A stretch of 12,310 nucleotides of DNA from JBBSJV01 sp038256935 (GTDB lineage: Bacteria; Patescibacteriota; JACMRA01). The notes below the pieces were generated by a model. The model worked only from the letters and a program-made list of their open reading frames with translations. It did not search any database and was not told the DNA's origin. Location of the stretch: positions 1-12,310 of the forward strand of contig JBBSJV010000040.1 in the NCBI GenBank assembly GCA_038256935.1. The letters are read 5' to 3'. Shown in pieces: positions 1-7,035 of this stretch (the stretch's first letter is position 1; every line of letters starts with the position of its first letter). The position numbers and the translations under genes were made by a program.

Positions 1-1
1 A

Positions 2-1000
2 ATCATTGATAACATTGCAACAGTGAGAACAGATCAAACCCCAGATAAAAGTAGTAACGTGGTTATTACAGTAATCCCTTCAAACCTACAATTATCCAAA
101 ACTGCCAGTCAATATCAAATAAATATAACAAATACTGATCTAAATCAATTGGCACCTATAACTTATACAATAAACTATAATAACCAAACTCTTGATACGG
201 TTTTTGACGCTGTAATTAGAGATACATTACCAGATGAGTTGATTTATGTAGACAATTCCTGTAGTGGAGGACAATCTTGTTCATACGATTCAAATAGCCG
301 TGAAATTAGTTGGAATATAGGAAATATAAGTCCAAGCCAAACCGGAAACGTGACGCTACAAGTAAGGCTAAACCCAAATTTGACCTACCAAAACAATCAG
401 CAAGTTAGCAACAACACCATTCTAAATAGTAACAACGGTGTATCAACAGTGATTGTCACAACTTTTGATCTGATCTTGAATAAGACTGCAAGTGTCTCTC
501 AAATTAGACCAGGAGAAAGCTTTACTTATACTATTTCTTACAATGTTCCTGCAAGTTCTGGTAACTTAACTTCCGTAGTATTAACTGACACCTTAGATGA
601 TAGTAAGTTTGAGTTCATACCAGGAACCTGCGGGCAGTGTAGTTACAACAATGCAACTAAAACATTAACTTGGAATCTAGGTAATTTGAATTCAGGTACC
701 AGCGGTACAGTTTCCTTTAGAGTCAGAGTCAAAGACAACGCCCCAGCAGGACCTGCAACTAATACTGCAGTAGCAAGGAGTCCGGAGCTTATCTCAGTCA
801 ATATTCCTCAAGTAAGTGATAGTAGCACGATTACGATTACTCCAATCTTTGGAACTCCTCGTACAGGTGGATTAGGACCAGAAATTCTAGCCTTTGTTGT
901 AATTGGTATCTTGATTGTGGTTTACCTATTGGATAACAAAAAAGATTTGGAGATTGAAAATACAACCTTAGCCTCCTCTGATAAGAATAAAAAAGATTAG
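2..1000 (+). CDS. Surface protein with DUF11-type repeats, membrane-anchored (5' end outside window)
   Basis: The frame is open to the left edge, and the residues before the first possible GTG start (23) fit the end of a preceding DUF11-like repeat, so this is the 3' part of a longer gene. Numbering from that GTG, two repeats are visible at about 22-145 and 148-273. Each begins with an L-x-K-T-A-S motif and contains a D-T-L followed later by an S/T-W-N-(I/L)-G-N motif, as in DUF11 cell-surface repeats. Each repeat has a cysteine pair (C80/C86, C203/C206) that could form a disulfide. The C-terminus has PRTGG (279-283), one hydrophobic helix (about 287-303) and a charged 22-residue tail ending KNKKD. 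Such proteins are exported and stand on the cell surface, probably as adhesins or stalks. PRTGG resembles a sortase signal, but the tail is longer than usual. The gene converges on its neighbour with 59 bases between them; that gap holds only a weak AT palindrome (1031-1044). Confidence 0.85.
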   Translation: MIDNIATVRTDQTPDKSSNVVITVIPSNLQLSKTASQYQINITNTDLNQLAPITYTINYNNQTLDTVFDAVIRDTLPDELIYVDNSCSGGQSCSYDSNSREISWNIGNISPSQTGNVTLQVRLNPNLTYQNNQQVSNNTILNSNNGVSTVIVTTFDLILNKTASVSQIRPGESFTYTISYNVPASSGNLTSVVLTDTLDDSKFEFIPGTCGQCSYNNATKTLTWNLGNLNSGTSGTVSFRVRVKDNAPAGPATNTAVARSPELISVNIPQVSDSSTITITPIFGTPRTGGLGPEILAFVVIGILIVVYLLDNKKDLEIENTTLASSDKNKKD

Positions 1001-1059
1001 TCCTATTTTGCTGATGTAGAGCTAGAACTTATTTAAAATTAAATATTTGGTTAATCTTA

Positions 1060-1944
1060 CTAAACTTCAACCAGATCATACTTGACTCTAATTTCTTCAA
1101 GCTTTGTATTTATAATCTCAGCTTTTCCCTCTATTTTTCCGTTAAAAGACTCAATACTTTCAATTCTTGCATCAAATTGCTTTGATAATTCATCGAGAAG
1201 GGCCTCACTGTCTTTTCTGAAATTATCAATGTCAGTGTTAAATCGGGATTCATTAAATAAACTTGTCTCAGCAATATCTAGATTTCCAGAAACTGCTCTT
1301 GTCGAAACCTGTAGGGCATTTAATCTACCTTTCAGATCGCCATTTACTTCAATATTATTTTCGCTGTAGCAATTTTCTAAACTTACAAGGTACTCAGTCG
1401 AGTCCATATAGGCTTTGGAAATAATGGCTATATTCTCATTTGCTCCAGTTACTGCATCGCCAAATTTATCAATATTTTCAAAATATTCTAACAAGCATTT
1501 AGAATTTGCAACCAAGACTTTAGATTGCACTGTAAGATCAGAAACTTCATTCAAATAATCTTTTAATAGCACTGCTAATTCTTGTGTTTCTTGAACAGGG
1601 CCATCTTGGATATTATTGTTTACTTCGCTGATTTCAACATCTAACTGTTCCAGGTCTGATGCCACCTTGTCAATATTAAATTCACTTGGATCAGCGTTTT
1701 CAAGAGCTTCCAAATCAGTTGCAATAGTTTCTAAACGGCTAGATATTGAATTTAAATCACCGCTACTTTGATTTACTGACTCAGCTACTTTTTGACTAAG
1801 CTGGATTTCTTGATAAAATTGATATCCAAAAAAACCAATGACTGAAACTACGATCAAAGATAGAATACCTGTGATAATCAATATATTTCTAAGGTTTAAA
1901 AACCCTTTTTTGGCATTTGAATTTTCCTCTTTTACTTGATTCAT
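1060..1944 (-). CDS. Membrane-anchored coiled-coil protein of unknown function
   Basis: This 294-residue protein matches no family I recognise. It has a short charged N-terminus, a single hydrophobic helix at about 20-42, and a long acidic helical region. Heptad-like spacing of I/L/V is visible around 45-145 and again at 205-290. Two cysteines lie in the middle third (in KCLLEY and ENCYSEN). The layout is a signal anchor with a large extracytoplasmic coiled-coil domain, similar in shape to septation, chemoreceptor-sensor or secretion-accessory proteins, but no signalling domain follows. The ATG at 1944 is chosen because the lysine-rich N-terminus and helix follow directly. There is no Shine-Dalgarno sequence before it, only an A/T-rich leader. 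It is divergent from leuS, with about 108 bases between the starts, and convergent with the DUF11 gene. It could also be a fragment of a phage or conjugation coiled-coil family; I see no evidence for that. Confidence 0.8.
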   Translation of the reverse strand: MNQVKEENSNAKKGFLNLRNILIITGILSLIVVSVIGFFGYQFYQEIQLSQKVAESVNQSSGDLNSISSRLETIATDLEALENADPSEFNIDKVASDLEQLDVEISEVNNNIQDGPVQETQELAVLLKDYLNEVSDLTVQSKVLVANSKCLLEYFENIDKFGDAVTGANENIAIISKAYMDSTEYLVSLENCYSENNIEVNGDLKGRLNALQVSTRAVSGNLDIAETSLFNESRFNTDIDNFRKDSEALLDELSKQFDARIESIESFNGKIEGKAEIINTKLEEIRVKYDLVEV

Positions 1945-1964
1945 AAATAAATTATTATAATGTG

Positions 1965-1994
1965 AACATAATCACATCTTCTTGTTACTGTCAA
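1965..1994 (-). promoter_or_regulatory. Putative sigma70-type promoter for the coiled-coil gene
   Basis: On the minus strand there is a perfect TTGACA (1994-1989), an 18-base spacer, and TATGTT (1970-1965). This would give a leader of about 14 bases before the ATG at 1944. A second perfect TATAAT lies at 1959-1954 without a suitably spaced -35 and would give an almost leaderless transcript. This is consensus matching by eye only. Confidence 0.45.
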
Positions 1995-2013
1995 AATAGA
2001 TTACTAACTCTGC

Positions 2014-2042
2014 TTTACAAATTTTAGCTAAAGGGTTTTAAT
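2014..2042 (+). promoter_or_regulatory. Putative sigma70-type promoter for leuS
   Basis: TTTACA (2014-2019), a 17-base spacer and TTTAAT (2037-2042) each match the consensus at 5 of 6 bases. The expected start of transcription is near 2049, only a few bases before the leuS ATG at 2053. The message would therefore be leaderless or nearly so, which agrees with the absence of a Shine-Dalgarno sequence. Confidence 0.5.
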
Positions 2043-2052
2043 ACTCTGTATT

Positions 2053-4515
2053 ATGTCACAAGTATTTGATCATCAGCAAATCGAAGCCAAATGGATCCAA
2101 AAATGGCAAGAAACTAAGCTTTATAAAACACCTGACATAAACCAAGGAGATCAAAAAAAATACATCTTAGAAACTTTTCCCTACCCTTCAGGTTACGCAA
2201 TGCACGTTGGCCACGCCAAAGGCTATGTAGGAAGTGACGTGACAGCCAGATACTGGAGGATGAAAGGTTATAAAGTTTTGTATCCAATGGGCTGGGATGC
2301 TTTTGGATTGCCTGCTGAAAACTACGCCATCAAAACTGGTATTCACCCCCGCCCAAACACAGAAAACACCATTGAGGTTAGTAAGAATCAACTTAACAAA
2401 ATCGGTCTAAGCTATGATTGGGATAGAGAAATTGGTACACACAGACCTGATTATTACCGCTGGACGCAGTGGTTTTTCCAGTTTCTTTACAAACGAGGAT
2501 TGGCTTATAAAAAAGACTCACTTGTAAACTGGGACCCAGTGGATAAAACAGTGCTAGCTAATGAACAAGTTTTAGCAGATGGCACAGCTGAGAGAAGTGG
2601 GGCAGTAGTTGAACAACGCATGATGAGTCAATGGTTTTTCAAAATCACAGATTACGCTGATAGATTAATTGATGACTTGGATAAAGTAGATTGGCCAGAT
2701 AGTACCAAATTGATGCAGAGGAATTGGGTTGGTAGAAGTGTTGGAGCTGAAGTTGATTTTAGAATTGAAGGAAGTGCTGAAAAAATCAGGGTATTTACAA
2801 CTGCTCATGATACCATTTTTGGTTGTACTTTTGTAGTTCTTTCTCCTGAACATAAATTGGTAGATTCTGTTACAACAGCCGAAAATATAGCCTTGATTTC
2901 AGAGTACAAAGAACAAGCTAAATCCAAATCTCAATTGCAGCGAACTGATTTGAATAAAGATAAAAATGGATTATTTACTGGAAGCTTTGCCATTAACCCA
3001 ATAAATGGAGAAAAGATTGAGATTTGGGTAGCTGATTATGTACTTTCAAACTACGGAACTGGGGCAGTTATGGGAGTCCCTGGAAATGATGAAAGAGATT
3101 TTGAATTTGCAAATAAATACTCTCTTCCAATTATTTTTACTGCTGATAAAGAAGAGTTTATCTCTTACTCTGAAAAAATCAAACCTGAAAAAATCAAACA
3201 TACTTTGATAAACTCTGGAAAATACACTGGGATAAATTTTGAGCAAGCAAGAGAACTTATTTTAAATGATTTGATCAATCTTGGAGCTGGAGAAGCTAAG
3301 CTAAGTTTTAGACTTCGCGACTGGTCAATCTCGCGTCAAAGATATTGGGGCTGCCCTATTCCAGTTCTTTATAAACCAAAAGAAAATACTGGTGAGGGTG
3401 GGATGACAGATGGGGACTGGGAAGTAGAATTGGTTCCTGAAACTGATCTACCTGTGATATTACCAGAAGATGTAGAGTTTGCACCTACAGGCAGGTCGCC
3501 ACTTCTGGATCACAAAGAGTTTCACCAGTCCGCTCAAAAATATGGCACTGGCTACAAACGTGAGTCTGATACCATGGATACTTTTGTTGATTCCAGTTGG
3601 TACTTTTTTAGGTACTGCTCACCGGTTAACGACAACACTTTTGCAGACCCTGAGGAAATGAAAAAGTGGATGCCTGTGGATCAATATATTATTGGAGCAG
3701 AACACTCCAACATGCATTTGTTGTATGCTAGATTTTTCACTAAAGTCTTGTTTGACGCTGGTTTAATAAACTTTGATGAGCCGTTTCTACGTGTCAGGCA
3801 TCAAGGCATGGTAGCAGGAGAAGATGCTAGGAAAATGAGTAAAAGATGGGGTAATGTAGTCAATCCAAACGACGTCTGCGATGAAGTTGGGGCTGATAGT
3901 TTACGTACTTATGAAATGTTTATGGGACCCTTTAAAGATGGCCTTCCTTGGAGTACAAGCACAATTAAGGGGGTTAAAAGATTTTTGGATAAGGTTTGGA
4001 AAATGCAGGATAAAATTGTAGATGTTGAAAATGAAAAAATTGAATCAAGCTTGCATAGATTAATTAAAAAAATTGGAAGTGACATTGAAGATTTAAGTTT
4101 TAACACAGCAGTTGCTGAGTATATGAAGTTTAGTAATTTGGTAGATGAAATTGGAGGTGTTTCTAATTCTCAATTTGCTCGGTTTTTAAAAGTCTTAGCA
4201 CCCTTTGCTCCCTTTATGGCTGAGGAAATTTGGCAAAATTTGTATCATAAAGGTCAAGGTTTTGAAGCTAAAAATAGTATTCACAAACAACTTTGGCCCG
4301 TCTTTGATGAGTCTTTAACTGTAGATGATGAAGTAGTAATCGGAGTCCAGATTAATGGGAAGACTAGAGGTGAGGTTTTGGTAGATGAGAAAGATAATTC
4401 TGATTCAGTTCTTGAAAAAGTCAAACAAGATGAGAAGCTGGTAAAGTATTTTGAAGGAGAGATTGTAAAAGTAATCTACGTTCCAAAGAGGATATTCAAT
4501 GTGATTGTGAAGTAA
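2053..4515 (+). CDS. leuS: Leucyl-tRNA synthetase
   Basis: This class Ia aminoacyl-tRNA synthetase joins leucine to tRNA-Leu in the cytoplasm. At 820 residues it is close to the usual bacterial length (about 800-880) and looks complete. The HIGH-type motif is HVGH (51-54) after YPSG. The WDPVDKTVLANEQV segment is the usual catalytic-core block. The CP1 editing domain carries TTAHDT (249-254) and GVPGNDERD (341-349); D349 corresponds to the editing aspartate D345 of E. coli, and D346 to D342. The second ATP motif is KMSKR (594-598) rather than KMSKS. The C-terminal domain with VQINGKTRG and a V-I-Y-V-P-x-R end is present. Two differences from the common bacterial form stand out: TTRPDT is TTAHDT, and the last S of KMSKS is R. 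These may be typical of the lineage. The ATG at 2053 is the natural start, although no Shine-Dalgarno sequence precedes it. The gene stands alone; the neighbours are unrelated. Confidence 0.98.
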   Translation: MSQVFDHQQIEAKWIQKWQETKLYKTPDINQGDQKKYILETFPYPSGYAMHVGHAKGYVGSDVTARYWRMKGYKVLYPMGWDAFGLPAENYAIKTGIHPRPNTENTIEVSKNQLNKIGLSYDWDREIGTHRPDYYRWTQWFFQFLYKRGLAYKKDSLVNWDPVDKTVLANEQVLADGTAERSGAVVEQRMMSQWFFKITDYADRLIDDLDKVDWPDSTKLMQRNWVGRSVGAEVDFRIEGSAEKIRVFTTAHDTIFGCTFVVLSPEHKLVDSVTTAENIALISEYKEQAKSKSQLQRTDLNKDKNGLFTGSFAINPINGEKIEIWVADYVLSNYGTGAVMGVPGNDERDFEFANKYSLPIIFTADKEEFISYSEKIKPEKIKHTLINSGKYTGINFEQARELILNDLINLGAGEAKLSFRLRDWSISRQRYWGCPIPVLYKPKENTGEGGMTDGDWEVELVPETDLPVILPEDVEFAPTGRSPLLDHKEFHQSAQKYGTGYKRESDTMDTFVDSSWYFFRYCSPVNDNTFADPEEMKKWMPVDQYIIGAEHSNMHLLYARFFTKVLFDAGLINFDEPFLRVRHQGMVAGEDARKMSKRWGNVVNPNDVCDEVGADSLRTYEMFMGPFKDGLPWSTSTIKGVKRFLDKVWKMQDKIVDVENEKIESSLHRLIKKIGSDIEDLSFNTAVAEYMKFSNLVDEIGGVSNSQFARFLKVLAPFAPFMAEEIWQNLYHKGQGFEAKNSIHKQLWPVFDESLTVDDEVVIGVQINGKTRGEVLVDEKDNSDSVLEKVKQDEKLVKYFEGEIVKVIYVPKRIFNVIVK

Positions 4516-4520
4516 ATTAA

Positions 4521-4570
4521 TGTAGCGGAAGGCTCCCGCCTTCCATGGAGAGCAGGGGCTCTCCTCTACA
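4521..4570. repeat. 50-bp double-hairpin palindromic element
   Basis: TGTAG (4521-4525) and CTACA (4566-4570) bracket two perfect 7-bp hairpins with 4-base loops: GGAAGGC-TCCC-GCCTTCC (4527-4544) and GGAGAGC-AGGG-GCTCTCC (4547-4564), separated by AT. The whole unit could form a three-way junction. It is also an imperfect global palindrome centred on CCATGG (4543-4548). It is much more GC-rich than its surroundings. It lies 5 bases after the leuS stop but is not followed by a T-run on the plus strand, so a simple intrinsic terminator is unlikely. It resembles REP/BIME-type dispersed elements. Confidence 0.75.
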
Positions 4571-4605
4571 AAAACGAAAAAATAGACCCCGCAATAAGTG
4601 CGAGG
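4571..4605 (-). terminator. Possible intrinsic terminator (minus strand)
   Basis: Read on the minus strand, a 7-bp stem with one mismatch (4605-4599 with 4593-4587, loop of 5) is followed by a T-rich run (TCTATTTTTTCG, 4586-4575). It could end transcription coming from the DUF4328-like gene, whose stop codon is about 290 bases away. The hairpin directly abuts the inverted-repeat element that starts at 4606, so it may instead be part of that element. Confidence 0.4.
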
Positions 4606-4641
4606 TTGTAGATGTCAATAATTTTAATGACAAAATCAACC

Positions 4642-4669
4642 TGTCATCCTGAATTTATTTCAGGATCCC
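4642..4669 (+). repeat. Palindromic repeat, copy 1
   Basis: TGTC followed by the hairpin ATCCTGAA-TTTAT-TTCAGGAT (8-bp stem, 5-base loop, 4646-4666) and CCC. Related copies lie in opposite orientation at 4793-4821 and near 12264-12288. Copies of such a short hairpin in different intergenic regions indicate a dispersed palindromic repeat family. Confidence 0.75.
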
Positions 4670-4792
4670 CTGTGGTGGCTAATTTATGCTCAATTTCAAA
4701 TGTTAAATAGCATAGTCTAATTTTAAACAAGGATAGATTAAGTTAATGATCCATTGTAAATACTTTATTTGAGGTTAAACCCAGATTACTAT

Positions 4793-4821
4793 GGGATCCT
4801 GAAACGAGTTCCGCGATGACA
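4793..4821 (-). repeat. Palindromic repeat, diverged copy 2
   Basis: On the minus strand this reads TGTCATC, then a diverged ten-base middle, then TTTCAGGATCCC. It shares both ends with copy 1 but has lost most of the clean central hairpin (only about 4 of 5 pairs remain around GAAAC/GTTCC). It pairs with copy 1 to form the inner inverted repeat of the 4606-4854 element. Confidence 0.65.
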
Positions 4822-4894
4822 CCAAATTGTAAACGAATGTTTTGACATCTACAAGGGTGACAGAAGTAGACCACAGAGTAATTTTACAACTTTA

Positions 4895-5605
4895 TTAAAT
4901 CTCTCTAATCTCCATCTTTTTTTCTTCAGCTGTGACTTTTTGTTGTTTGTTAATCATGTGAATAACAAAAATAAACACTATTATCAAAGCGATGCTTATT
5001 GGCAGACTTATTAGACCGATAACGGAACTAATAGCTGAAAGAGCTCCTATTGAATTACTTGTTTGATCAATATTAGTAATTGTGTACCCAATTATATTGG
5101 ACATTACAGATAAAATTGTTGATGTAACAGATAAGCCAATATACCATTTTACCAAAGTTAATGCACCCTTAGCTGATTTGTTTGCAACATGATACATTAA
5201 AATAAATGGCATTACTAGATTAGCTAATGGTATAAAGTGAAATCCAACATGCCATCCAGCTGAAAGTATCAGCTCTTCCCCTGAAATAGCTACAGCGTTT
5301 TGATGAGCTCTATGAAGCCACATCAAGTAAAAGACAGCGGCAACTATAAGCACAGCAAAAATTACTAATAAAAGTGCAAAAATAATAAACAATGATCCAA
5401 TTCCAGCAGCTGGGATTACACTATTAAAATCTATTTCTGATGAAGAGCTTCCTAGGGCTGTATATGCTGAAAAAGCAAATACTACAATCAGAACTACAGC
5501 GATGATAGTTCCAACAATGGCTGTTATTATAGAGATAATATTCCAAGTAATTGCTCTACGAGCTCGTTTATCATTATCTTGAAAATATGGTAATATATTA
5601 GACAT
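4895..5605 (-). CDS. DUF4328-like multi-pass membrane protein
   Basis: This 236-residue inner-membrane protein has about four hydrophobic helices (22-50, 66-95, 150-175, 190-218) and a charged C-terminal tail. Between helices 2 and 3 it has WLHRAHQN (96-103) and SAGWHVGFHFIPLANLVMPF (115-134). These fit the signature of the DUF4328 family, whose members carry a W-L-x-R-A-x-x-N block followed by a G-W-x-x-G-x-x-F-x-P-x-A-N-L-x-x-P block. The function of that family is unknown to me. The start at ATG 5605 places a short charged N-terminus before the first helix, with no Shine-Dalgarno sequence in view. The gene is downstream of the WxLIP-like gene on the same strand, but a strong terminator (5642-5664) lies between them, so it probably has its own promoter. 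The family call rests on motif memory; the membrane topology is seen directly. Confidence 0.8.
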   Translation of the reverse strand: MSNILPYFQDNDKRARRAITWNIISIITAIVGTIIAVVLIVVFAFSAYTALGSSSSEIDFNSVIPAAGIGSLFIIFALLLVIFAVLIVAAVFYLMWLHRAHQNAVAISGEELILSAGWHVGFHFIPLANLVMPFILMYHVANKSAKGALTLVKWYIGLSVTSTILSVMSNIIGYTITNIDQTSNSIGALSAISSVIGLISLPISIALIIVFIFVIHMINKQQKVTAEEKKMEIREI

Positions 5606-5641
5606 AGTGGTTTAAAAACATATTCTAGTAGTTATGGCAAG

Positions 5642-5664
5642 AAAAATCCCCCTTTCGGGGGGAT
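5642..5664 (-). terminator. Intrinsic terminator after the WxLIP-like gene
   Basis: On the minus strand a 7-bp GC-rich stem (ATCCCCC / GGGGGAT, 5664-5646) with a 5-base loop is followed at once by TTTTT (5646-5642). It starts about 24 bases after the stop codon of the gene at 5688-6917. This is a classic intrinsic terminator in an AT-rich context. Confidence 0.85.
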
Positions 5665-5687
5665 AAATACAAGTTTGTAACCAGTGA

Positions 5688-6917
5688 TTATTTCTTTGAA
5701 GTTTTACCTGCTTTTACTTCAACTTTATCAGTTTTGTCTTCTTTTTTATTCTTTTTGTTTTTCATTACAAAGTAGATGACAACTCCAATTAAGGCTAAAG
5801 TTACTACAGCTAATCCTCCACCTAAAGCGTATAAAAGAGTGTTGTCAGTAGCAGCTGTTGCTGTTTCTTCTCCCTCTTCTAAAGCCTTTACTGAGAAATC
5901 TTCAGTTTTGTTAGCTTGAGTAGCAATGTTTTTGTTGTTTACTTTTTGATCTTTAAGTTTGTTTTTAATCTCTTGGAATTTTTGAAGATCAGCTTCAGTA
6001 AGAGTCATTTCGTATTCAATAACACCTTTACTTCTATCAGAAATACTAAAGTCTACATCGTAGTTACTATGAGCGATTGATTCGTAAGTTAATTTGAATT
6101 TAGTAGTTCCAACTTTATATGGTAATTTTGTTTGTTGGTAGACAAAGTCTCCTTCAGAGCCAAGGTTTAAAACTTTAGCAATTGGGAAAGATTTACTACT
6201 TCCATCAGTAGATGTAACTTCTAAGGTTCCTTTGATATCAGAGTACATATTTCCTAAGTTCTTAGTATAAAATTTCGCAACCATGTTATCAAGATCAGTA
6301 TAGCCTTGGAAAGCTAAGTCCTTTTCAAAAGTATCAGATTTTGGGTTGATTGCTGAGAAATCTTTGACTTCATTATCGATTTTTAGATCACCTTTAACTA
6401 GGATGTAAACTGTGATTCCAGATCGAGTTTTGATACTTACACCAGAAGCAGCTTCTTCAACATCATTTCCAGGAGCGACTGTAATACCACCAGCGTATTC
6501 TCCAGCAGGAGTTCCAGCAGGTACGTTAATTGTAAATGGGATTTTAAGTGCTTTAGAAGCAGGAATAGTTACATCACCTTCAGCTAATTTAATCCAATTT
6601 CCAACTGCATCGTTGGTTTCATCATTTTCTTTGAAAGTAACATTACCTCCAGAGTTAAGCTTTACATCGTTTGCTCTTACGACTGCCTTTCCATCTACTT
6701 CATCACCATTTGTGATAACAACGCTATCATTGATAGTAGCTCCAGCGTCTACTACGTAATTAAATACACGTCTAGATTGTCCTTGTTCATTAAATGGAGT
6801 GATACCAACTTTTTGAGCGTTTAAGTTAATATTAGATAGTGGAGAGATCAAAGTGACCCCCATAAATAGCACACCGACGGTTGCCATGATTTTGTTTAAA
6901 TTTATTTTTGGGAACAT
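5688..6917 (-). CDS. Membrane-anchored surface protein, WxL-interacting (DUF916)-like
   Basis: This 409-residue exported protein has an N-terminal signal segment (about 9-33). Next is a beta-rich domain (about 38-175) with G-I-T-P-F near the start, a V-V-I-T-N strand, G-N-W-I-K-L, and N-V-P-A-G-T-P-A-G-E-Y-A-G-G-I-T-V. These features fit the WxLIP peptidoglycan-binding (DUF916) fold. A second Ig-like domain (about 185-295) contains K-N-L-G-N-M-Y, like the second domain of WxLIP proteins. A charged linker (about 305-358), a C-terminal helix (361-385) and a lysine-rich cytoplasmic tail follow. In Gram-positives such proteins hold WxL proteins at the cell wall. The next gene upstream encodes a small secreted protein of suitable type. 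The ATG at 6917 is preceded by an A/T-rich leader with no Shine-Dalgarno sequence. A strong terminator follows at 5642-5664. The topology is clear; the family assignment is by motif resemblance only. Confidence 0.85.
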   Translation of the reverse strand: MFPKINLNKIMATVGVLFMGVTLISPLSNINLNAQKVGITPFNEQGQSRRVFNYVVDAGATINDSVVITNGDEVDGKAVVRANDVKLNSGGNVTFKENDETNDAVGNWIKLAEGDVTIPASKALKIPFTINVPAGTPAGEYAGGITVAPGNDVEEAASGVSIKTRSGITVYILVKGDLKIDNEVKDFSAINPKSDTFEKDLAFQGYTDLDNMVAKFYTKNLGNMYSDIKGTLEVTSTDGSSKSFPIAKVLNLGSEGDFVYQQTKLPYKVGTTKFKLTYESIAHSNYDVDFSISDRSKGVIEYEMTLTEADLQKFQEIKNKLKDQKVNNKNIATQANKTEDFSVKALEEGEETATAATDNTLLYALGGGLAVVTLALIGVVIYFVMKNKKNKKEDKTDKVEVKAGKTSKK

Positions 6918-6949
6918 AATTATTTTATTTTTTTTGCAGTTTAACCAAA

Positions 6950-6979
6950 CTTGTATTGGTTAAGAGTTGAGATTATCAA
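6950..6979 (-). promoter_or_regulatory. Weak promoter candidate for the WxLIP-like gene
   Basis: On the minus strand TTGATA (6979-6974), an 18-base spacer and TACAAG (6955-6950) match the consensus at 5 and 4 of 6 bases. An inverted repeat (TTAAGAGTTG at 6960-6969 against CAATTCTTAA at 6983-6992, one mismatch) overlaps it and could be an operator or an RNA hairpin. The match is by eye and could be chance in AT-rich DNA. Confidence 0.3.
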
Positions 6980-6995
6980 TACCAATTCTTAAGCA

Positions 6996-7022
6996 ACAAA
7001 AGAAGGGGACCCGAAGATCCCC
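6996..7022 (-). terminator. Intrinsic terminator with cUUCGg tetraloop after the secreted protein gene
   Basis: On the minus strand GGGGATC-TTCG-GGTCCCC (7022-7005) forms a 7-bp stem, including one G-U pair, closed by the very stable C(UUCG)G tetraloop. TTCTTTTGT (7004-6996) follows. It begins 13 bases after the stop codon of the gene at 7036-7809. Confidence 0.85.
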
Positions 7023-7035
7023 AAATTTGTAACTA

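Larger units (their letters stand above)
4606..4854. mobile_element. MITE-like element with 13-bp terminal inverted repeats
   Basis: TTGTAGATGTCAA at 4606-4618 is repeated perfectly in inverted orientation at 4842-4854, bounding 249 bases without a plausible coding frame. A second, inner inverted pair is nested inside: the repeat copy at 4642-4669 and its diverged opposite-orientation copy at 4793-4821, which share TGTCATC and TTTCAGGATCCC. A 6-bp pair ATGACA / TGTCAT (4627-4632, 4642-4647) adds another possible stem. The region between about 4670 and 4790 is AT-rich and featureless. I see no clear target-site duplication. A non-autonomous miniature transposable element is the best reading. 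A stack of independently inserted palindromes is the alternative. Confidence 0.55.

Noticed and set aside
4521..4570. Double hairpin as the leuS intrinsic terminator
   Set aside because: No T-run follows either hairpin on the plus strand; the following bases are A-rich.
4606..4854. CRISPR array
   Set aside because: The repeats are inverted rather than direct, and there are too few copies without regular spacers.
6412..6759. Plus-strand 115-codon open frame inside the WxLIP-like gene
   Set aside because: It is antisense to a well-supported gene with signal peptide, domains and anchor; its S/T/P/A-rich product is what the antisense of such a gene gives.
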